DNA of 64,000 nt from the NCBI RefSeq assembly GCF_030817535.1, contig NZ_JAUSZL010000002.1:4960001-5024000 (forward strand). Reading direction: 5' to 3'. The notes below the pieces were generated by a model. It was not told where the DNA came from. It worked only from the letters and a program-made list of their open reading frames with translations, and did no database searches. Each line of letters starts with the position of its first letter. Positions within the stretch are counted from its first letter, which is position 1. Below, piece by piece: positions 1-8,253 of this stretch. The DNA is from Streptomyces sp. V3I8. GTDB lineage: Bacteria; Actinomycetota; Actinomycetes; Streptomycetales; Streptomycetaceae. A program made the position numbers and the translations under genes.

Positions 1-1881
1 CGGCGGCCGGTCATCGGCGACGGCGGCGGGGACGGCCTCGGGCACGGTGACCGCTTCGGACACGGCGGTGGGGTGGTACGGGGCCGAGGCGAGGAAGGCC
101 AGCGCCGACAGCCACTGCGCGGGGGCCGAGCGGTGGAAGGCGTCGCGCAGGTGGGTGACCGCCGGCTCGGTGGCGCCGAGGGCGAGTTCGTGGTGCAGCC
201 GGTACAGGACGCGCCGCGCCCCGTCGTCCGCGCTCCCGCGGTCGTCCGGAGCGGCCTCGGTGCCCGGGGCGTCCGTGTAGTGGGCGACGAGTGTGCGGTG
301 GGCGGCCCGCCAGGCGGTGTGGTCCGGGTCCCCGCGGTACAGCTCCAGCAGGAGCAGGGCCCGCAGGAACGGGTCGCCGACGAACCGGCCGGGCACCGTG
401 GGCAGTCCCTCCTCGGCGAGGCGTGCCTCCAGGGCGAGGACCCCCGCCGTGCCGAAGTCGCCGGGCAGCAGCGCCGAGGCCAGCGCGCACGCCGACGCGC
501 GGTCGTGCGCCACGGCCAGCAGCGCCGCCGCGTCCCGGCACCCGTCCGGCACGAGACGGTCCAGGAGCTCGCGGCAGGCGGCGCGGTCGCCGTCGCCCCG
601 GCCGAGGTCCGCGGTGAGCAGGTCGCCGGGGGTGACGGCGCCGCGGGGCAGGTTCCGGCGGGCCGACTCGGCGAGCAGCGCGGTGCCGAGCGGGTTGCCC
701 GCGGTCAGCCGGTGGGCGGCGCGCGGCAGCCGGGACGGTACGGCCAGACCCCGGCAGGCCGTCTCGACGACCCGCGCGCAGTCGTCGGGGGACAGCGGCG
801 GCAGCGGCACCAGCAGCGCCCGGGAGGAGGCCGTGCCGCCGGGCTCCCAGCCGCTCGCGCGGGCCAGCCCGGACAGGGTGCCGCGGGCCGCGTTGCGCAG
901 CGCCGGATGGCCGTGGCCGCGCAGCCCGGCGAAGAACGCCACCCGGTCGGCGACGCCGGCGGCCCGGTCGCGCAGCACCGCACCGATCAGCCCGGTCCCC
1001 GGAGCGGTCTGCGCGTTGTCGACGAGGACCACCGGACGCCCGGGCCGGTTCGCGCGCGGCAGCGCACCGCCGTACGCGTCGTCGAGGTCGGCCAGCAGGG
1101 CCCGTACGAGATGGCCCTCGGCGTGGGCGCGCGGGTCGCCGCCCGCCCTGAAGTGGCCCGAGAGCAGCAGGAGTCCGAGCTTGGGGCTGCCCCCGGCGTT
1201 CGGGTGGTCGCGGTACCAGGTGGCGGCCTTGCGCAGCCGGCGGTGCGTGGGGGAGACCCCCTCGGAGAACGCCTCCAGGGCGGCCTCGACGACCGGCTCG
1301 ACCACCGGCCCCGTACCGGACGGCGAGCCGGTGAGGGGGCCGGTGAGAGGGTCGGTCAGCCGGGCGGACACCCGGCCGATCCAGCGGCGCGTGTGTCCGC
1401 CGGCCCACGAACCGGTGTCGTTCAGCAGCAGGATGCGCTCGGCCTCCCGGCGGACGCGGGGCACGTCCCGGTCGTTCCAGCCGCCCGCCGCCACGGCCAG
1501 CAGGCCCGTCGCGAGGCGGGGGAACGGAATCCGTCCCGCGTCGGCCACGGGCTCCGCGAGCTGCTCGGCGATCGTCACCAGCGCCTGCGACAGCGGCGAC
1601 CAGGACTCCTGCGGGCGCCCGGCGGGACACCGCGCGAACCGGTCCTCCTCGCAGTCGATCAGCGCGACGGGCGTGTGCCCCTCGTACGCGGCCCGCAGCT
1701 CGGCCAGCACGGCGCTCCTGCCGAGCCCGCGGGCGCCGGCGAACACCACGAAGGGCAGATCCCTCGGGTGCTCGTACGGACTGGTCCCGTGCTGGAACGG
1801 ACGCAGACCGACGAGCCGTGCGGCGAGGCCCGGCGGTTCCGTGTCGAACAACGCGCCTCGGCCGTACAGCCCTGTGCGCAC
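1..1881 (-). CDS. P-loop-like ATP-binding protein, incomplete (3' end off the left edge)
   Basis: Reads leftward and leaves the window without a stop, so only the first 627 residues are visible. The GTG start at 1881 was chosen because GGGGGAGAA lies just upstream. Residues about 45-60 read FAGARGLGRSAV, the place and shape of a Walker A loop but with Arg where the lysine should be. ALIDCEE follows, and near residue 280 a Walker B-like VVLVDNAQTA. The rest is Ala/Leu-rich and looks helical, as in the ATPase plus helical-repeat part of AAA_16/STAND-like Streptomyces proteins. The long antisense ORFs over it have Arg/Gly/Pro-rich composition typical of shadows. Family assignment is inference; the frame itself is clear. 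Confidence 0.72.
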   Translation of the reverse strand, partial: MRTGLYGRGALFDTEPPGLAARLVGLRPFQHGTSPYEHPRDLPFVVFAGARGLGRSAVLAELRAAYEGHTPVALIDCEEDRFARCPAGRPQESWSPLSQALVTIAEQLAEPVADAGRIPFPRLATGLLAVAAGGWNDRDVPRVRREAERILLLNDTGSWAGGHTRRWIGRVSARLTDPLTGPLTGSPSGTGPVVEPVVEAALEAFSEGVSPTHRRLRKAATWYRDHPNAGGSPKLGLLLLSGHFRAGGDPRAHAEGHLVRALLADLDDAYGGALPRANRPGRPVVLVDNAQTAPGTGLIGAVLRDRAAGVADRVAFFAGLRGHGHPALRNAARGTLSGLARASGWEPGGTASSRALLVPLPPLSPDDCARVVETACRGLAVPSRLPRAAHRLTAGNPLGTALLAESARRNLPRGAVTPGDLLTADLGRGDGDRAACRELLDRLVPDGCRDAAALLAVAHDRASACALASALLPGDFGTAGVLALEARLAEEGLPTVPGRFVGDPFLRALLLLELYRGDPDHTAWRAAHRTLVAHYTDAPGTEAAPDDRGSADDGARRVLYRLHHELALGATEPAVTHLRDAFHRSAPAQWLSALAFLASAPYHPTAVSEAVTVPEAVPAAVADDRPP

Positions 1882-2183
1882 CGCTTCTCCCCCTGGGGCC
1901 CGTGGGTCCGGTTCTCGTACTGAGGTGAGGTGTATCAACCGCGGGGCGGCCAGGGGGCGTTGCTTCGGGATGGATCGCGGAGTGTCCTCCGGCTTCCGCA
2001 AATGTCGGTCCCGCCGACGGAGTCCGACCGTGCACGGAGCGGTCCGGGGGCGCCCGCCACGGTCCACGCGCCCGGATCCCCGGCCCGCGCGCCCGACAGC
2101 ACGATCAGACCGTCCACCACCTGCCCCCCCCCGGAAGGCGGGCCGCGACGGTTGCCAGGCCGTCGCCTCGTCAGGCAGCGATC

Positions 2184-2211
2184 GGTGGCCGGCCACCGGT
2201 GGCCGGCCACC
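2184..2211. repeat. Two tandem copies of a perfect 14-bp palindrome
   Basis: GGTGGCCGGCCACC occurs at 2184-2197 and again immediately at 2198-2211. Each copy is fully self-complementary, so the pair could be two adjacent protein-binding sites or fold into a hairpin in RNA. It lies about 200 bp upstream of the sortase operon. Confidence 0.8.
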
Positions 2212-2297
2212 GGCGGTTGGCGGTTGGCGACGTGTGCGGTGGCGACGCGTGCGGTAGGGGCGCGTGCGGCGGGGGCGCGGAACTTTGCCATCCCTTT

Positions 2298-2324
2298 ACA
2301 ACCTGTGCCACCGCTGCCTCGTCT
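2298..2324 (+). promoter_or_regulatory. Candidate ECF sigma factor promoter
   Basis: ACAACC (2298-2303), a 16-nt spacer and CGTCT (2320-2324) fit the general ECF pattern of an AAC-type -35 and CGTC-type -10. It would start transcription about 70 nt before the ATG at 2403. An ECF sigma gene lies in the same operon, so autoregulation is plausible. Inferred from pattern only. Confidence 0.35.
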
Positions 2325-2402
2325 CTCCGCTCGATCCATGACGCAGTCGCCCGCCGCCCGTCACGTCCTCGTGCGGGCGGACCGATGAGAGGGAGCATCC
2401 AC

Positions 2403-2759
2403 ATGCGCCGAACTGTCCTCAGTGCCCTGGCACTCGCCTGCACCGCCGTGCTGGCGGGCACCGTGCCCGCGTTCGCCGACGGGCCGTCCCCGACTCCCGT
2501 CCCCGCCACCAAGGCCCCGAGCGCCGCACCGGCCGAGACCGACCCCTCCACGGGGAGCAAGCCCCCGGGCACCGCGCCGACCGAGGCACCGGGCAAGAGC
2601 GAGGTCTCCGCCGTTCCGAGCGGGGCGCCCGACACCGGTGTGGCGTCCACCGGCTCCGACGGCGACGGCGGCCTGATCGGCGGGGGCGCCGCCGCGGTGT
2701 TCGCGATGGGCGGCGCGGCCGTCTACGTCGTACGCCGCCGTCGGGCGACCGGGGCATGA
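2403..2759 (+). CDS. Secreted cell-wall-anchor-type surface protein
   Basis: 118 residues. A Sec signal peptide (about 1-25, ending near AFA) is followed by a Pro/Ala/Thr/Ser-rich spacer, then a C-terminal sorting-like tail: GAPDTGVASTG, a hydrophobic stretch (about 92-111) and RRRR. The tail has the layout of a sortase substrate, but no canonical LPxTG or LAxTG is present; APDTG is the nearest match. The ATG at 2403 has GAGGGAG upstream. The stop overlaps the start of the sortase gene (ATGA at 2756-2759), so the two are surely co-transcribed and this protein is the likely substrate. Confidence 0.75.
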   Translation: MRRTVLSALALACTAVLAGTVPAFADGPSPTPVPATKAPSAAPAETDPSTGSKPPGTAPTEAPGKSEVSAVPSGAPDTGVASTGSDGDGGLIGGGAAAVFAMGGAAVYVVRRRRATGA

Positions 2760-3430
2760 CCCTGCCCTCCAGGCGCGCCTTCGTCACCGCGGCCGTGGCC
2801 ACCCTGCTGGTGGGCGGCTGCGGCGGGGGAGGGGGCGACGACGGGGCCGCCGGAACCGGCGGGGCCGGTGCCGCCCGCAAGGAGAGCGCGCCGGGGTCCT
2901 CGGGGTCCTCGGGGACTTCGGGGTCCTCCCCGGACGCCTCGCGGGGCGCCGGGAAGGCGGTGCGCGCCCTCGGGCGTTCGGTGCCCGTCGGGCTGAGCAT
3001 CCCGGCCATCCAGGTCGACACCCCGGTCATGCGGCTGGGACTGGCCCCGGACGGCACCGCCGAGGTGCCTCCGGTCGAGGCCGACGACCGGGCGGGCTGG
3101 TACCGGCACTCGCCGACACCCGGCCAGGTCGGCCCGTCGGTGATCCTCGGTCACGTCACGGTCGGCGCGTACGGGGACGGCGTCTTCCGCCGGCTCGCAC
3201 AACTGCGACGGGGCGACCGGATCGTGGCGCGCCTGGAGAACGGCACCTCGGCGTCCTTCGCCGTCACCGGCGTACGGACCGTCGCGCAGGCGGACTTCCC
3301 GACGGACGACGTCTACGGGGACGTGGGCCGGCCCGAACTGCGGCTCATCACCTGCGGGGGACCGCGCAGCGGTGACGGCTACCGCGACAGCGTGATCGTG
3401 TTCGCGGCGCTGAGCGCGGGCGGTTCCTGA
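2756..3430 (+). CDS. Class F sortase (membrane or lipoprotein form)
   Basis: 224 residues. The N-terminus has basic residues, a hydrophobic segment and LLVGGC, a usable lipobox with Cys22, then a Gly/Ser linker. From about residue 75 the sortase fold shows SIPAIQVDTPV, His133 in ILGHV, Cys200 in LITCGG and Arg210 in GYRDS, which are the His-Cys-Arg catalytic set. Spacing and the APDGTAEVP motif match the class F sortases of actinobacteria. It would cleave a sorting signal and attach the protein to wall or another surface polymer outside the membrane. Starts inside the stop of the upstream putative substrate gene. The lipobox could instead mark the end of a plain membrane anchor. Confidence 0.85.
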   Translation: MTLPSRRAFVTAAVATLLVGGCGGGGGDDGAAGTGGAGAARKESAPGSSGSSGTSGSSPDASRGAGKAVRALGRSVPVGLSIPAIQVDTPVMRLGLAPDGTAEVPPVEADDRAGWYRHSPTPGQVGPSVILGHVTVGAYGDGVFRRLAQLRRGDRIVARLENGTSASFAVTGVRTVAQADFPTDDVYGDVGRPELRLITCGGPRSGDGYRDSVIVFAALSAGGS

Positions 3431-3431
3431 C

Positions 3432-3564
3432 CTGCCCCGGTCCTGTCCCCGGTCCTGTCCCCTGTCCCGCCCGGGTTCCGAAAGTCCCGCAAGCTCCGTA
3501 AGTTCCGGGGATTCCGGGAGTCCCGTGACTTCCGGGAGTTCCGGAAGCCACGGGAGTTCTGCGA
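3432..3564. repeat. Imperfect short repeats between sortase and sigma genes
   Basis: Copies of CCGGTCCTGTCCC, then several variants of TTCCGGGAGT, fill the gap. They look like slippage-derived sequence; some copies could pair with each other. No gene seen here. Confidence 0.55.
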
Positions 3565-3595
3565 GTCCCATGAACGTGTCACGACCAGGAGAGCG

Positions 3596-4087
3596 TTGAA
3601 ACGGTCCCGCGAGGAGGCAGCGTCCGAGCTGTTCGCTGCCCTCTACCCGCGTCTCGCCGGCTGGTGCCGCCGCCTGGTCGACGACGACGGGACGGCCCAC
3701 GAGATCGCCTCGGAGGCGTTCACCCGGCTCTGGGCGCGCTGGACCTCCGTGGCGGAGCCGCGCGGTTTCCTCTACGTCACCGCCGCCAACCTCGTCCGGG
3801 ACCACTGGCGCAAGCTGGAGCGCGAACGCAGGGCGGTGCGCCGGGCGACGGCCGAGGCCGCCGTCCGCCCGGACACCGAACAGGCCGACCCCTCGGTACG
3901 CCTGCTCGTGCAGTCGCTGCCCGAGCGGCTGCGCGTGCCGATCCTGCTGCACTACTACGCTGACATGCCGATCAGGGAGGTGTCCGTGCTCACCGGGCGC
4001 AAGGAAGGGACCGTCAAGGCCGATCTCCACGCGGCCCGAGAACTGCTCCGCGCCCATCTGAGGAGAAGCCTTGATCACACACTCTGA
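3596..4087 (+). CDS. ECF-type RNA polymerase sigma factor
   Basis: 163 residues, starting at TTG (3596) with AGGAG placed 5-9 nt upstream. The N-terminal half carries a sigma-70 region 2 helix set (HEIASEAFTRLWARW, then FLYVTAANLVRDHWRK). The C-terminal half has region 4 with a helix-turn-helix (MPIREVSVLTGRKEGTVKADLHAARELLRAHL). Regions 1 and 3 are absent, as in extracytoplasmic-function sigma factors. The end overlaps the next gene by 17 bp. A partner protein with one membrane segment follows, and a candidate ECF promoter precedes the operon, so it may direct its own surface operon; the stimulus is unknown. Confidence 0.9.
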   Translation: MKRSREEAASELFAALYPRLAGWCRRLVDDDGTAHEIASEAFTRLWARWTSVAEPRGFLYVTAANLVRDHWRKLERERRAVRRATAEAAVRPDTEQADPSVRLLVQSLPERLRVPILLHYYADMPIREVSVLTGRKEGTVKADLHAARELLRAHLRRSLDHTL

Positions 4088-4556
4088 GGACGGCCCGGAC
4101 TTCGACCCCGACGACCCCCTCGCCGTCATCCTGCGGCCCGGCACCGACCACCTCGGCCCGCCGCCCGGCCGGTACGAGGCCATCCGCCGCGGCGCGGCCC
4201 GCCGACGGCTGCTCCGGGCGGCGGCCGGGGCCGGTCTGCTGTGTGCCGTCACCGCCCTCGTGGCGCTGCCGGTCCGCCTGGCGGCACCGGACCGGCCCGT
4301 GTCCCCGGTGGTGCCCCTCGCCCCGCCGCCCGCGACCGGCTCCCCGTCCGCGCCGGCCCTGCCGCCGACCCCTTCGCCGTCGCCGACACCGACACGGGCG
4401 CCGTCGCCGGTACCGGATCCCGCGGACTCCCGGCCTCCCGAGACGTCCCCGACGGCGGTCCCCGGTACGGGGTCGAAGCCGCCGGCGACCGCGCCCGGCG
4501 TGGCACCGTCGAAGGCGTCCACGGAGGCACCGGCCGAGGCCGCCACCCCCCGGTGA
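4071..4556 (+). CDS. Single-pass membrane protein, candidate anti-sigma partner
   Basis: 161 residues, starting at TTG (4071) inside the sigma gene with AGGAGAAG upstream. A short acidic cytoplasmic part (residues 1-45) precedes a positive patch RRGAARRRLLR, one membrane helix (about 50-70), and a Pro/Thr/Ser/Ala-rich tail of about 85 residues likely outside the cell. The gene order and topology are those of an ECF regulator, but no zinc-binding HxxxCxxC motif is seen. Anti-sigma function is inference from context. Confidence 0.65.
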   Translation: MITHSEDGPDFDPDDPLAVILRPGTDHLGPPPGRYEAIRRGAARRRLLRAAAGAGLLCAVTALVALPVRLAAPDRPVSPVVPLAPPPATGSPSAPALPPTPSPSPTPTRAPSPVPDPADSRPPETSPTAVPGTGSKPPATAPGVAPSKASTEAPAEAATPR

Positions 4557-4701
4557 CACGGACGTGGCCCCATGGCCGTGGTGGGGTCAGCCACACCACG
4601 GGCCGGGTGGGCCGCTTCATGGTGGCGGGGGCCGGACGGCGGGATGGTTGCACCGGACGTTCCGAGAGGTGCACGGCCTCTCCACCCGGAAGGAAACCGC
4701 G

Positions 4702-4938
4702 ATGGACATCACGACCGCCCCCGTCACCGTCATCGTCACCGCCCCTGTCACGGCCACCGCTGCTGCCGCCCCGCTCGTCGCCGTGACCCCGGAGAGCGAG
4801 CTCACGCCGCTGCTGGCCGCCTGGGACCACGCGCACCGCGCGGCCACCGACGATCCCGAGTGGCGCCACCTGCTGGACGAGATGGCCCACCCGCGCACCA
4901 CGCAGGCCTTCTACCGCCTGGCCGCGGCCGGAAGCTGA
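4702..4938 (+). CDS. Small hypothetical protein (78 aa)
   Basis: ATG at 4702 with GGAAGGA upstream. The first 25 residues are Val/Thr/Ala-rich (TVIVTAPVTATAAAAP). The rest is a more ordinary acidic helical segment (ELTPLLAAWDHAHRAATDDPEWRHLLDEMAHPRTTQAFYRLA). No family recognised. The good ribosome-binding site and protein-like C-terminal half support it as real. Convergent with the next gene, ending 1 nt apart. Confidence 0.6.
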   Translation: MDITTAPVTVIVTAPVTATAAAAPLVAVTPESELTPLLAAWDHAHRAATDDPEWRHLLDEMAHPRTTQAFYRLAAAGS

Positions 4939-4939
4939 T

Positions 4940-5299
4940 TCAGGCGGCGTCCCCGGGACCCTCGCCGCTGTCGTCCTTGCCGTCCTTGCTGTCCCTGTCG
5001 CCTTTCCCGCCCTTGTCCTTGCCCCTGCCGTCGCCGTCCTCCTTGAGGGACTTGAGGAAGTCGGGGTTGTCGTCGGGGGCGACCCAGCCGCCCCGCCGGG
5101 CCTGGGACGAGCCGCCCGGGGTGCGGACGCGGCCGACGATCAGCCAGGAGATCGAGCCGACGAGCGGGAAGAGCAGGACGAGGATCGCCCAGATCGGCTT
5201 CGGGATGTGGCGGACGTCCTTCTCATCGGTGGTGATGCAGTCGATGAAGGCGTAGATGCTGAGTGCCAGCGGCACCAGGATCATCAGCACCCGAAGCAT
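4940..5299 (-). CDS. PLDc_N-type small membrane protein
   Basis: 119 residues. Two hydrophobic helices (about 3-22 and 36-57) flank [20 protein letters not shown]; this helix-loop-PKxxW-helix arrangement is the PLDc_N (phospholipase D-nuclease N-terminal) domain found alone in many Streptomyces proteins. No phospholipase catalytic domain follows; the tail is hydrophilic and rich in Lys/Asp/Gly. A membrane location is clear; the role is unknown. Divergent from the menaquinone decarboxylase gene across about 130 bp. Confidence 0.8.
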   Translation of the reverse strand: MLRVLMILVPLALSIYAFIDCITTDEKDVRHIPKPIWAILVLLFPLVGSISWLIVGRVRTPGGSSQARRGGWVAPDDNPDFLKSLKEDGDGRGKDKGGKGDRDSKDGKDDSGEGPGDAA

Positions 5300-5428
5300 G
5301 CGGCGTTCCTCTGCTGTGGAAGTAGGTGCGGGAGTACGTGCGCAAGCGCGTGGGAAAGCACGTGGGGGCGTGCACCTGAACGGCCCCCCTTACAGAGCCA
5401 GCGTAGCGAGTAGCCGATACTGGGACGC

Positions 5429-6889
5429 ATGGCTTACGACGATCTTCGCTCCCTGCTCCGGGCGCTGGAGCGCGAGGGCGACCTCCAGCGCATCAAGGCC
5501 GAGGTGGACCCGTACCTGGAGGTCGGGGAGATCGTCGACCGCGTACAGAAGGCGGGCGGTCCCGCGCTGCTCTTCGAGAACGTCCGCGGATCGGCGATGC
5601 CGCTCGCGATGAACGTCTTCGGCACGGACCGCCGCCTGCTCAAGGCGCTCGGACTGAAGTCGTACGCGGACATCAGCGACAAGATCGGCGGGCTGCTCAG
5701 GCCCGAGCTGCCGCAGGGCTTCGTCGGGGTGCGCGAGGCCTTCGGGAAGCTCGGCGCCATGACCCACGTACCGCCGAGGAAGGTGAAGTCGGACAACGCC
5801 CCCGTCCAGGAGGTGGTGCTCCGCGGCGACGACGTCGACCTGGACGCCCTGCCCGCGCTGTTCACCTGGCCGCAGGACGGCGGGTCCTTCTTCAACCTCG
5901 GGCTGACCCACACCAAGGACCCCGAGTCCGGCGTCCGCAACCTCGGCCTCTACCGCCTGCAGCGCCACGACAAGCGCACCATCGGCATGCACTGGCAGAT
6001 CCACAAGGACAGCCGCAACCACTACCAGGTGGCGGCGCGCAGGGGCGAGCGGCTGCCGGTCGCGATCGCCTTCGGCTGCCCGCCGGCCGTGACGTACGCC
6101 TCCACCGCGCCCCTGCCCGGTGACATCGACGAGTACCTCTTCGCCGGCTTCCTGCAGGGCAAGCGGATCGAGATGGTCGACTGCAAGACGGTGCCGCTCC
6201 AGGTGCCGGCGCAGGCCGAGGTCGTCATCGAGGGCTGGCTGGAGCCGGGCGAGATGCTCCCCGAGGGCCCCTTCGGCGACCACACCGGCTTCTACACCCC
6301 GCAGGAGCCCTTCCCGGCGCTCACCATCGACTGCGTGACGATGCGCAGGCGCCCGCTGCTCCAGTCGATCGTGGTCGGCCGCCCGCCGACGGAGGACGGC
6401 CCGCTCGGCCGTGCGACGGAACGCTTCTTCCTCCCGCTCCTCAAGATCATCGTGCCGGACATCGTGGACTACCACCTCCCCGAGGCGGGCGGCTTCCACA
6501 ACTGCGCGATCGTCGCGATCGACAAGAAGTACCCGAAGCACGCGCAGAAGGTCATGCACGCCGTGTGGGGCGCCCACATGATGTCCCTGACCAAGCTGAT
6601 CGTGGTCGTCGACGCCGACTGCGACGTCCACGACCTGCACGAGGTCGCGTGGCGCGCGCTGGGCAACACCGACTACGCACGCGACCTGAGCATCGTGGAG
6701 GGGCCGGTCGACCACCTCGACCACGCCTCGTACCAGCAGTTCTGGGGCGGCAAGGCGGGCATCGACGCCACCCGGAAGTGGCCCGAGGAGGGCTACACCC
6801 GGGACGGCGGCTGGCCCGAGATGGTCCTCTCGGACCCGGATACGGCGGCGAAGGTCGACCGCCGCTGGAAGGAGTACGGACTCTCGTGA
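5429..6889 (+). CDS. mqnL: Menaquinone biosynthesis decarboxylase, UbiD family
   Basis: 486 residues, full length for a UbiD enzyme. MAYDDLRSLLRALEREGDLQRI at the N-terminus, GPALLFENVRG, and the central NLGLYRLQRHDKRTIGMHWQIHKD are characteristic of the family, which uses prenylated FMN for non-oxidative decarboxylation. In the futalosine route it removes the carboxylate from the prenylated dihydroxynaphthoate-type intermediate. The context supports this: the prenyltransferase MqnP overlaps its stop by 4 bp, and a UbiX-type cofactor enzyme lies 2 kb downstream. Sequence alone cannot exclude another aromatic acid substrate, but the operon makes menaquinone very likely. Confidence 0.92.
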   Translation: MAYDDLRSLLRALEREGDLQRIKAEVDPYLEVGEIVDRVQKAGGPALLFENVRGSAMPLAMNVFGTDRRLLKALGLKSYADISDKIGGLLRPELPQGFVGVREAFGKLGAMTHVPPRKVKSDNAPVQEVVLRGDDVDLDALPALFTWPQDGGSFFNLGLTHTKDPESGVRNLGLYRLQRHDKRTIGMHWQIHKDSRNHYQVAARRGERLPVAIAFGCPPAVTYASTAPLPGDIDEYLFAGFLQGKRIEMVDCKTVPLQVPAQAEVVIEGWLEPGEMLPEGPFGDHTGFYTPQEPFPALTIDCVTMRRRPLLQSIVVGRPPTEDGPLGRATERFFLPLLKIIVPDIVDYHLPEAGGFHNCAIVAIDKKYPKHAQKVMHAVWGAHMMSLTKLIVVVDADCDVHDLHEVAWRALGNTDYARDLSIVEGPVDHLDHASYQQFWGGKAGIDATRKWPEEGYTRDGGWPEMVLSDPDTAAKVDRRWKEYGLS

Positions 6890-7806
6890 GCAGCGCATCG
6901 GCGGCGATCCCGCAGCCCCAGCCCCAGCCGCAGCCGGGACGGACCAAGGCGTTCCTGCGCCTGGTGATGATCGAGCACTCCGTCTTCGCGCTGCCGTTCG
7001 CCTACATCGCCGCGCTGACGGCGATGTTCGAGCTGGACGGGAACATCCACTGGGGCCGGCTGCTGCTCGTCACCGTCGCGATGGTCGGGCTGCGCACCTT
7101 CGCGATGGCCGCGAACCGGATCATCGACCGGGAGATCGACGCCCGCAATCCGCGTACGGCCCACCGCGAGCTGGTCACCGGCGCGATGTCGGTGAAGCAC
7201 GCGTGGACGGGCGCGCTGGTCGCCCTGGTGGTCTTCCTGGGCGCGGCAGCGCTCCTGAACCCCCTGTGCCTGGCCCTCGCGCCCGTCGCGGTGATCCCGA
7301 TGGTGGTCTACCCGTACGGCAAGCGGTTCACGAACTTCCCGCAGGCCATCCTCGGTCTCGCCCAGGCCATGGGCCCGATCGGCGGCTGGCTGGCGATCAC
7401 CGGCGAGTGGTCCTGGGACGCCGTGATCCTCGGCCTGGCCGTCGGCGTCTGGATCGGCGGCTTCGACCTGATCTACGCCTGCCAGGACGTGGAGACGGAC
7501 CGCGAGGTCGGCGTGAAGTCGGTCCCGGCCCGCTTCGGCATCCCGGCCGCGGTCTGGGGGGCCCGTGCCTGCCACGCGGTCACGACCGCGCTCTTCGTCT
7601 GGTTCGCGCTGGCCACGGACGCGGGTGTCTTCTTCTGGCTGGGCCTGGTGATCGTGGCGGCGGCGTTCCTGTACGAGCACACGATCGTCCGCCCGACCGA
7701 CCTGACCCGCCTGAACCGGGCCTTCTTCCAGGTCAACGGCTTCATCGGCATAGCCCTGTTCGTCTGCGCGCTGCTGGACCTGCTGGTACGGGGGCTGACG
7801 GTCTAG
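6886..7806 (+). CDS. mqnP: Menaquinone biosynthesis prenyltransferase MqnP (UbiA family)
   Basis: 306 residues from GTG at 6886, which overlaps the stop of the decarboxylase gene (GTGA). An upstream in-frame extension is not needed. A UbiA-type integral membrane protein with about eight helices. The first Asp-rich motif is NRIIDREIDARNPRT (about residues 79-93) and the second YACQDVETDREVG (about 197-209); these bind the diphosphate of the prenyl donor through Mg2+. It attaches the polyprenyl tail in the membrane before decarboxylation. The tight coupling with the UbiD-like gene implies matched amounts of both enzymes. Confidence 0.93.
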   Translation: MSSASAAIPQPQPQPQPGRTKAFLRLVMIEHSVFALPFAYIAALTAMFELDGNIHWGRLLLVTVAMVGLRTFAMAANRIIDREIDARNPRTAHRELVTGAMSVKHAWTGALVALVVFLGAAALLNPLCLALAPVAVIPMVVYPYGKRFTNFPQAILGLAQAMGPIGGWLAITGEWSWDAVILGLAVGVWIGGFDLIYACQDVETDREVGVKSVPARFGIPAAVWGARACHAVTTALFVWFALATDAGVFFWLGLVIVAAAFLYEHTIVRPTDLTRLNRAFFQVNGFIGIALFVCALLDLLVRGLTV

Positions 7807-7825
7807 CCGCCGCCCCCGCTACGGC

Positions 7826-8101
7826 TCAGCCCGCGTCGACGTCGTCGGCGCGGGCCTTTTTGATGAGGGCGGGGGCGTCGGGGGAGACGAAGGAGCCCAT
7901 GCCGATCTCGGTGTAGACCAGGCCCTCCTTCTTCAGGCCCACGTTCACCTTGGCCGCGGTGGCCGTGGCGATGCCGAACTCCGCCACGATCGCCTGCACC
8001 GAAGGCACGCGGCTGCGCGGCGGATAGGTGCCGTCTTCGATACGGCTGCGGATCACGGCTGCCACCTGGCGCCACCTGGGTACGTCCGGCTCGAACTCCA
8101 T
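7826..8101 (-). CDS. GntR-family winged-helix regulator (91 aa, DNA-binding domain only)
   Basis: Consists of one GntR winged helix (RWRQVAAVIRSRIEDGTYPPRSRVPSVQAIVAEFGIATATAAKVNVGLKKEGLV) with no effector domain, a form common on actinobacterial integrative elements and near small-protein operons. The start is ATG 8101 with GGTGAG close upstream; GTG 8104 is an alternative. It is divergent from two small genes, and the 150 bp between holds a perfect inverted repeat (8116-8123 and 8153-8160) that is its likely operator. Convergent with mqnP, ending 20 bp from it. Confidence 0.85.
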   Translation of the reverse strand: MEFEPDVPRWRQVAAVIRSRIEDGTYPPRSRVPSVQAIVAEFGIATATAAKVNVGLKKEGLVYTEIGMGSFVSPDAPALIKKARADDVDAG

Positions 8102-8115
8102 CACTCACCCATAGT

Positions 8116-8160
8116 GTTCTAGGTATGCCACGGTAATCGATCTCTAGTTCCCCCTAGAAC
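8116..8160. promoter_or_regulatory. Inverted-repeat operator of the GntR/small-protein unit
   Basis: GTTCTAGG (8116-8123) and CCTAGAAC (8153-8160) are perfect reverse complements 29 nt apart. CTAGTTC (8144-8150) repeats the half-site with one change. The site lies just upstream of the GntR start and about 95 bp before the small membrane protein gene, so one regulator could control both directions. Confidence 0.5.
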
Positions 8161-8253
8161 CCTGTAGATTTCTTGCGCTATGTTGGACGACAAAGCCCCG
8201 GCGGCGATTGCACTCGCCCCGGGGCACGGCACCAGCTTCGAAGGAGCTGACGC

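Larger units (their letters stand above)
1882..2402. other. Intergenic region of about 520 bp without a convincing gene
   Basis: Separates the leftward ATP-binding gene from the rightward sortase operon. Open frames here have no protein-like composition. It holds two tandem 14-bp palindromes (2184-2211), a run of imperfect GTGCGG-type repeats (2231-2275) and a candidate ECF promoter at 2298-2324. Confidence 0.6.

Noticed and set aside
73..1923. A 616-residue plus-strand frame over the first gene.
   Set aside because: Val/Arg/Gly/Gln-rich shadow. The minus frame reads as a P-loop-like protein with a good ribosome-binding site.
1930..2388. Open frames in the first intergenic region.
   Set aside because: Low-complexity Pro/Arg/Ala composition, no ribosome-binding site, and they cross the palindromes and promoter candidate.
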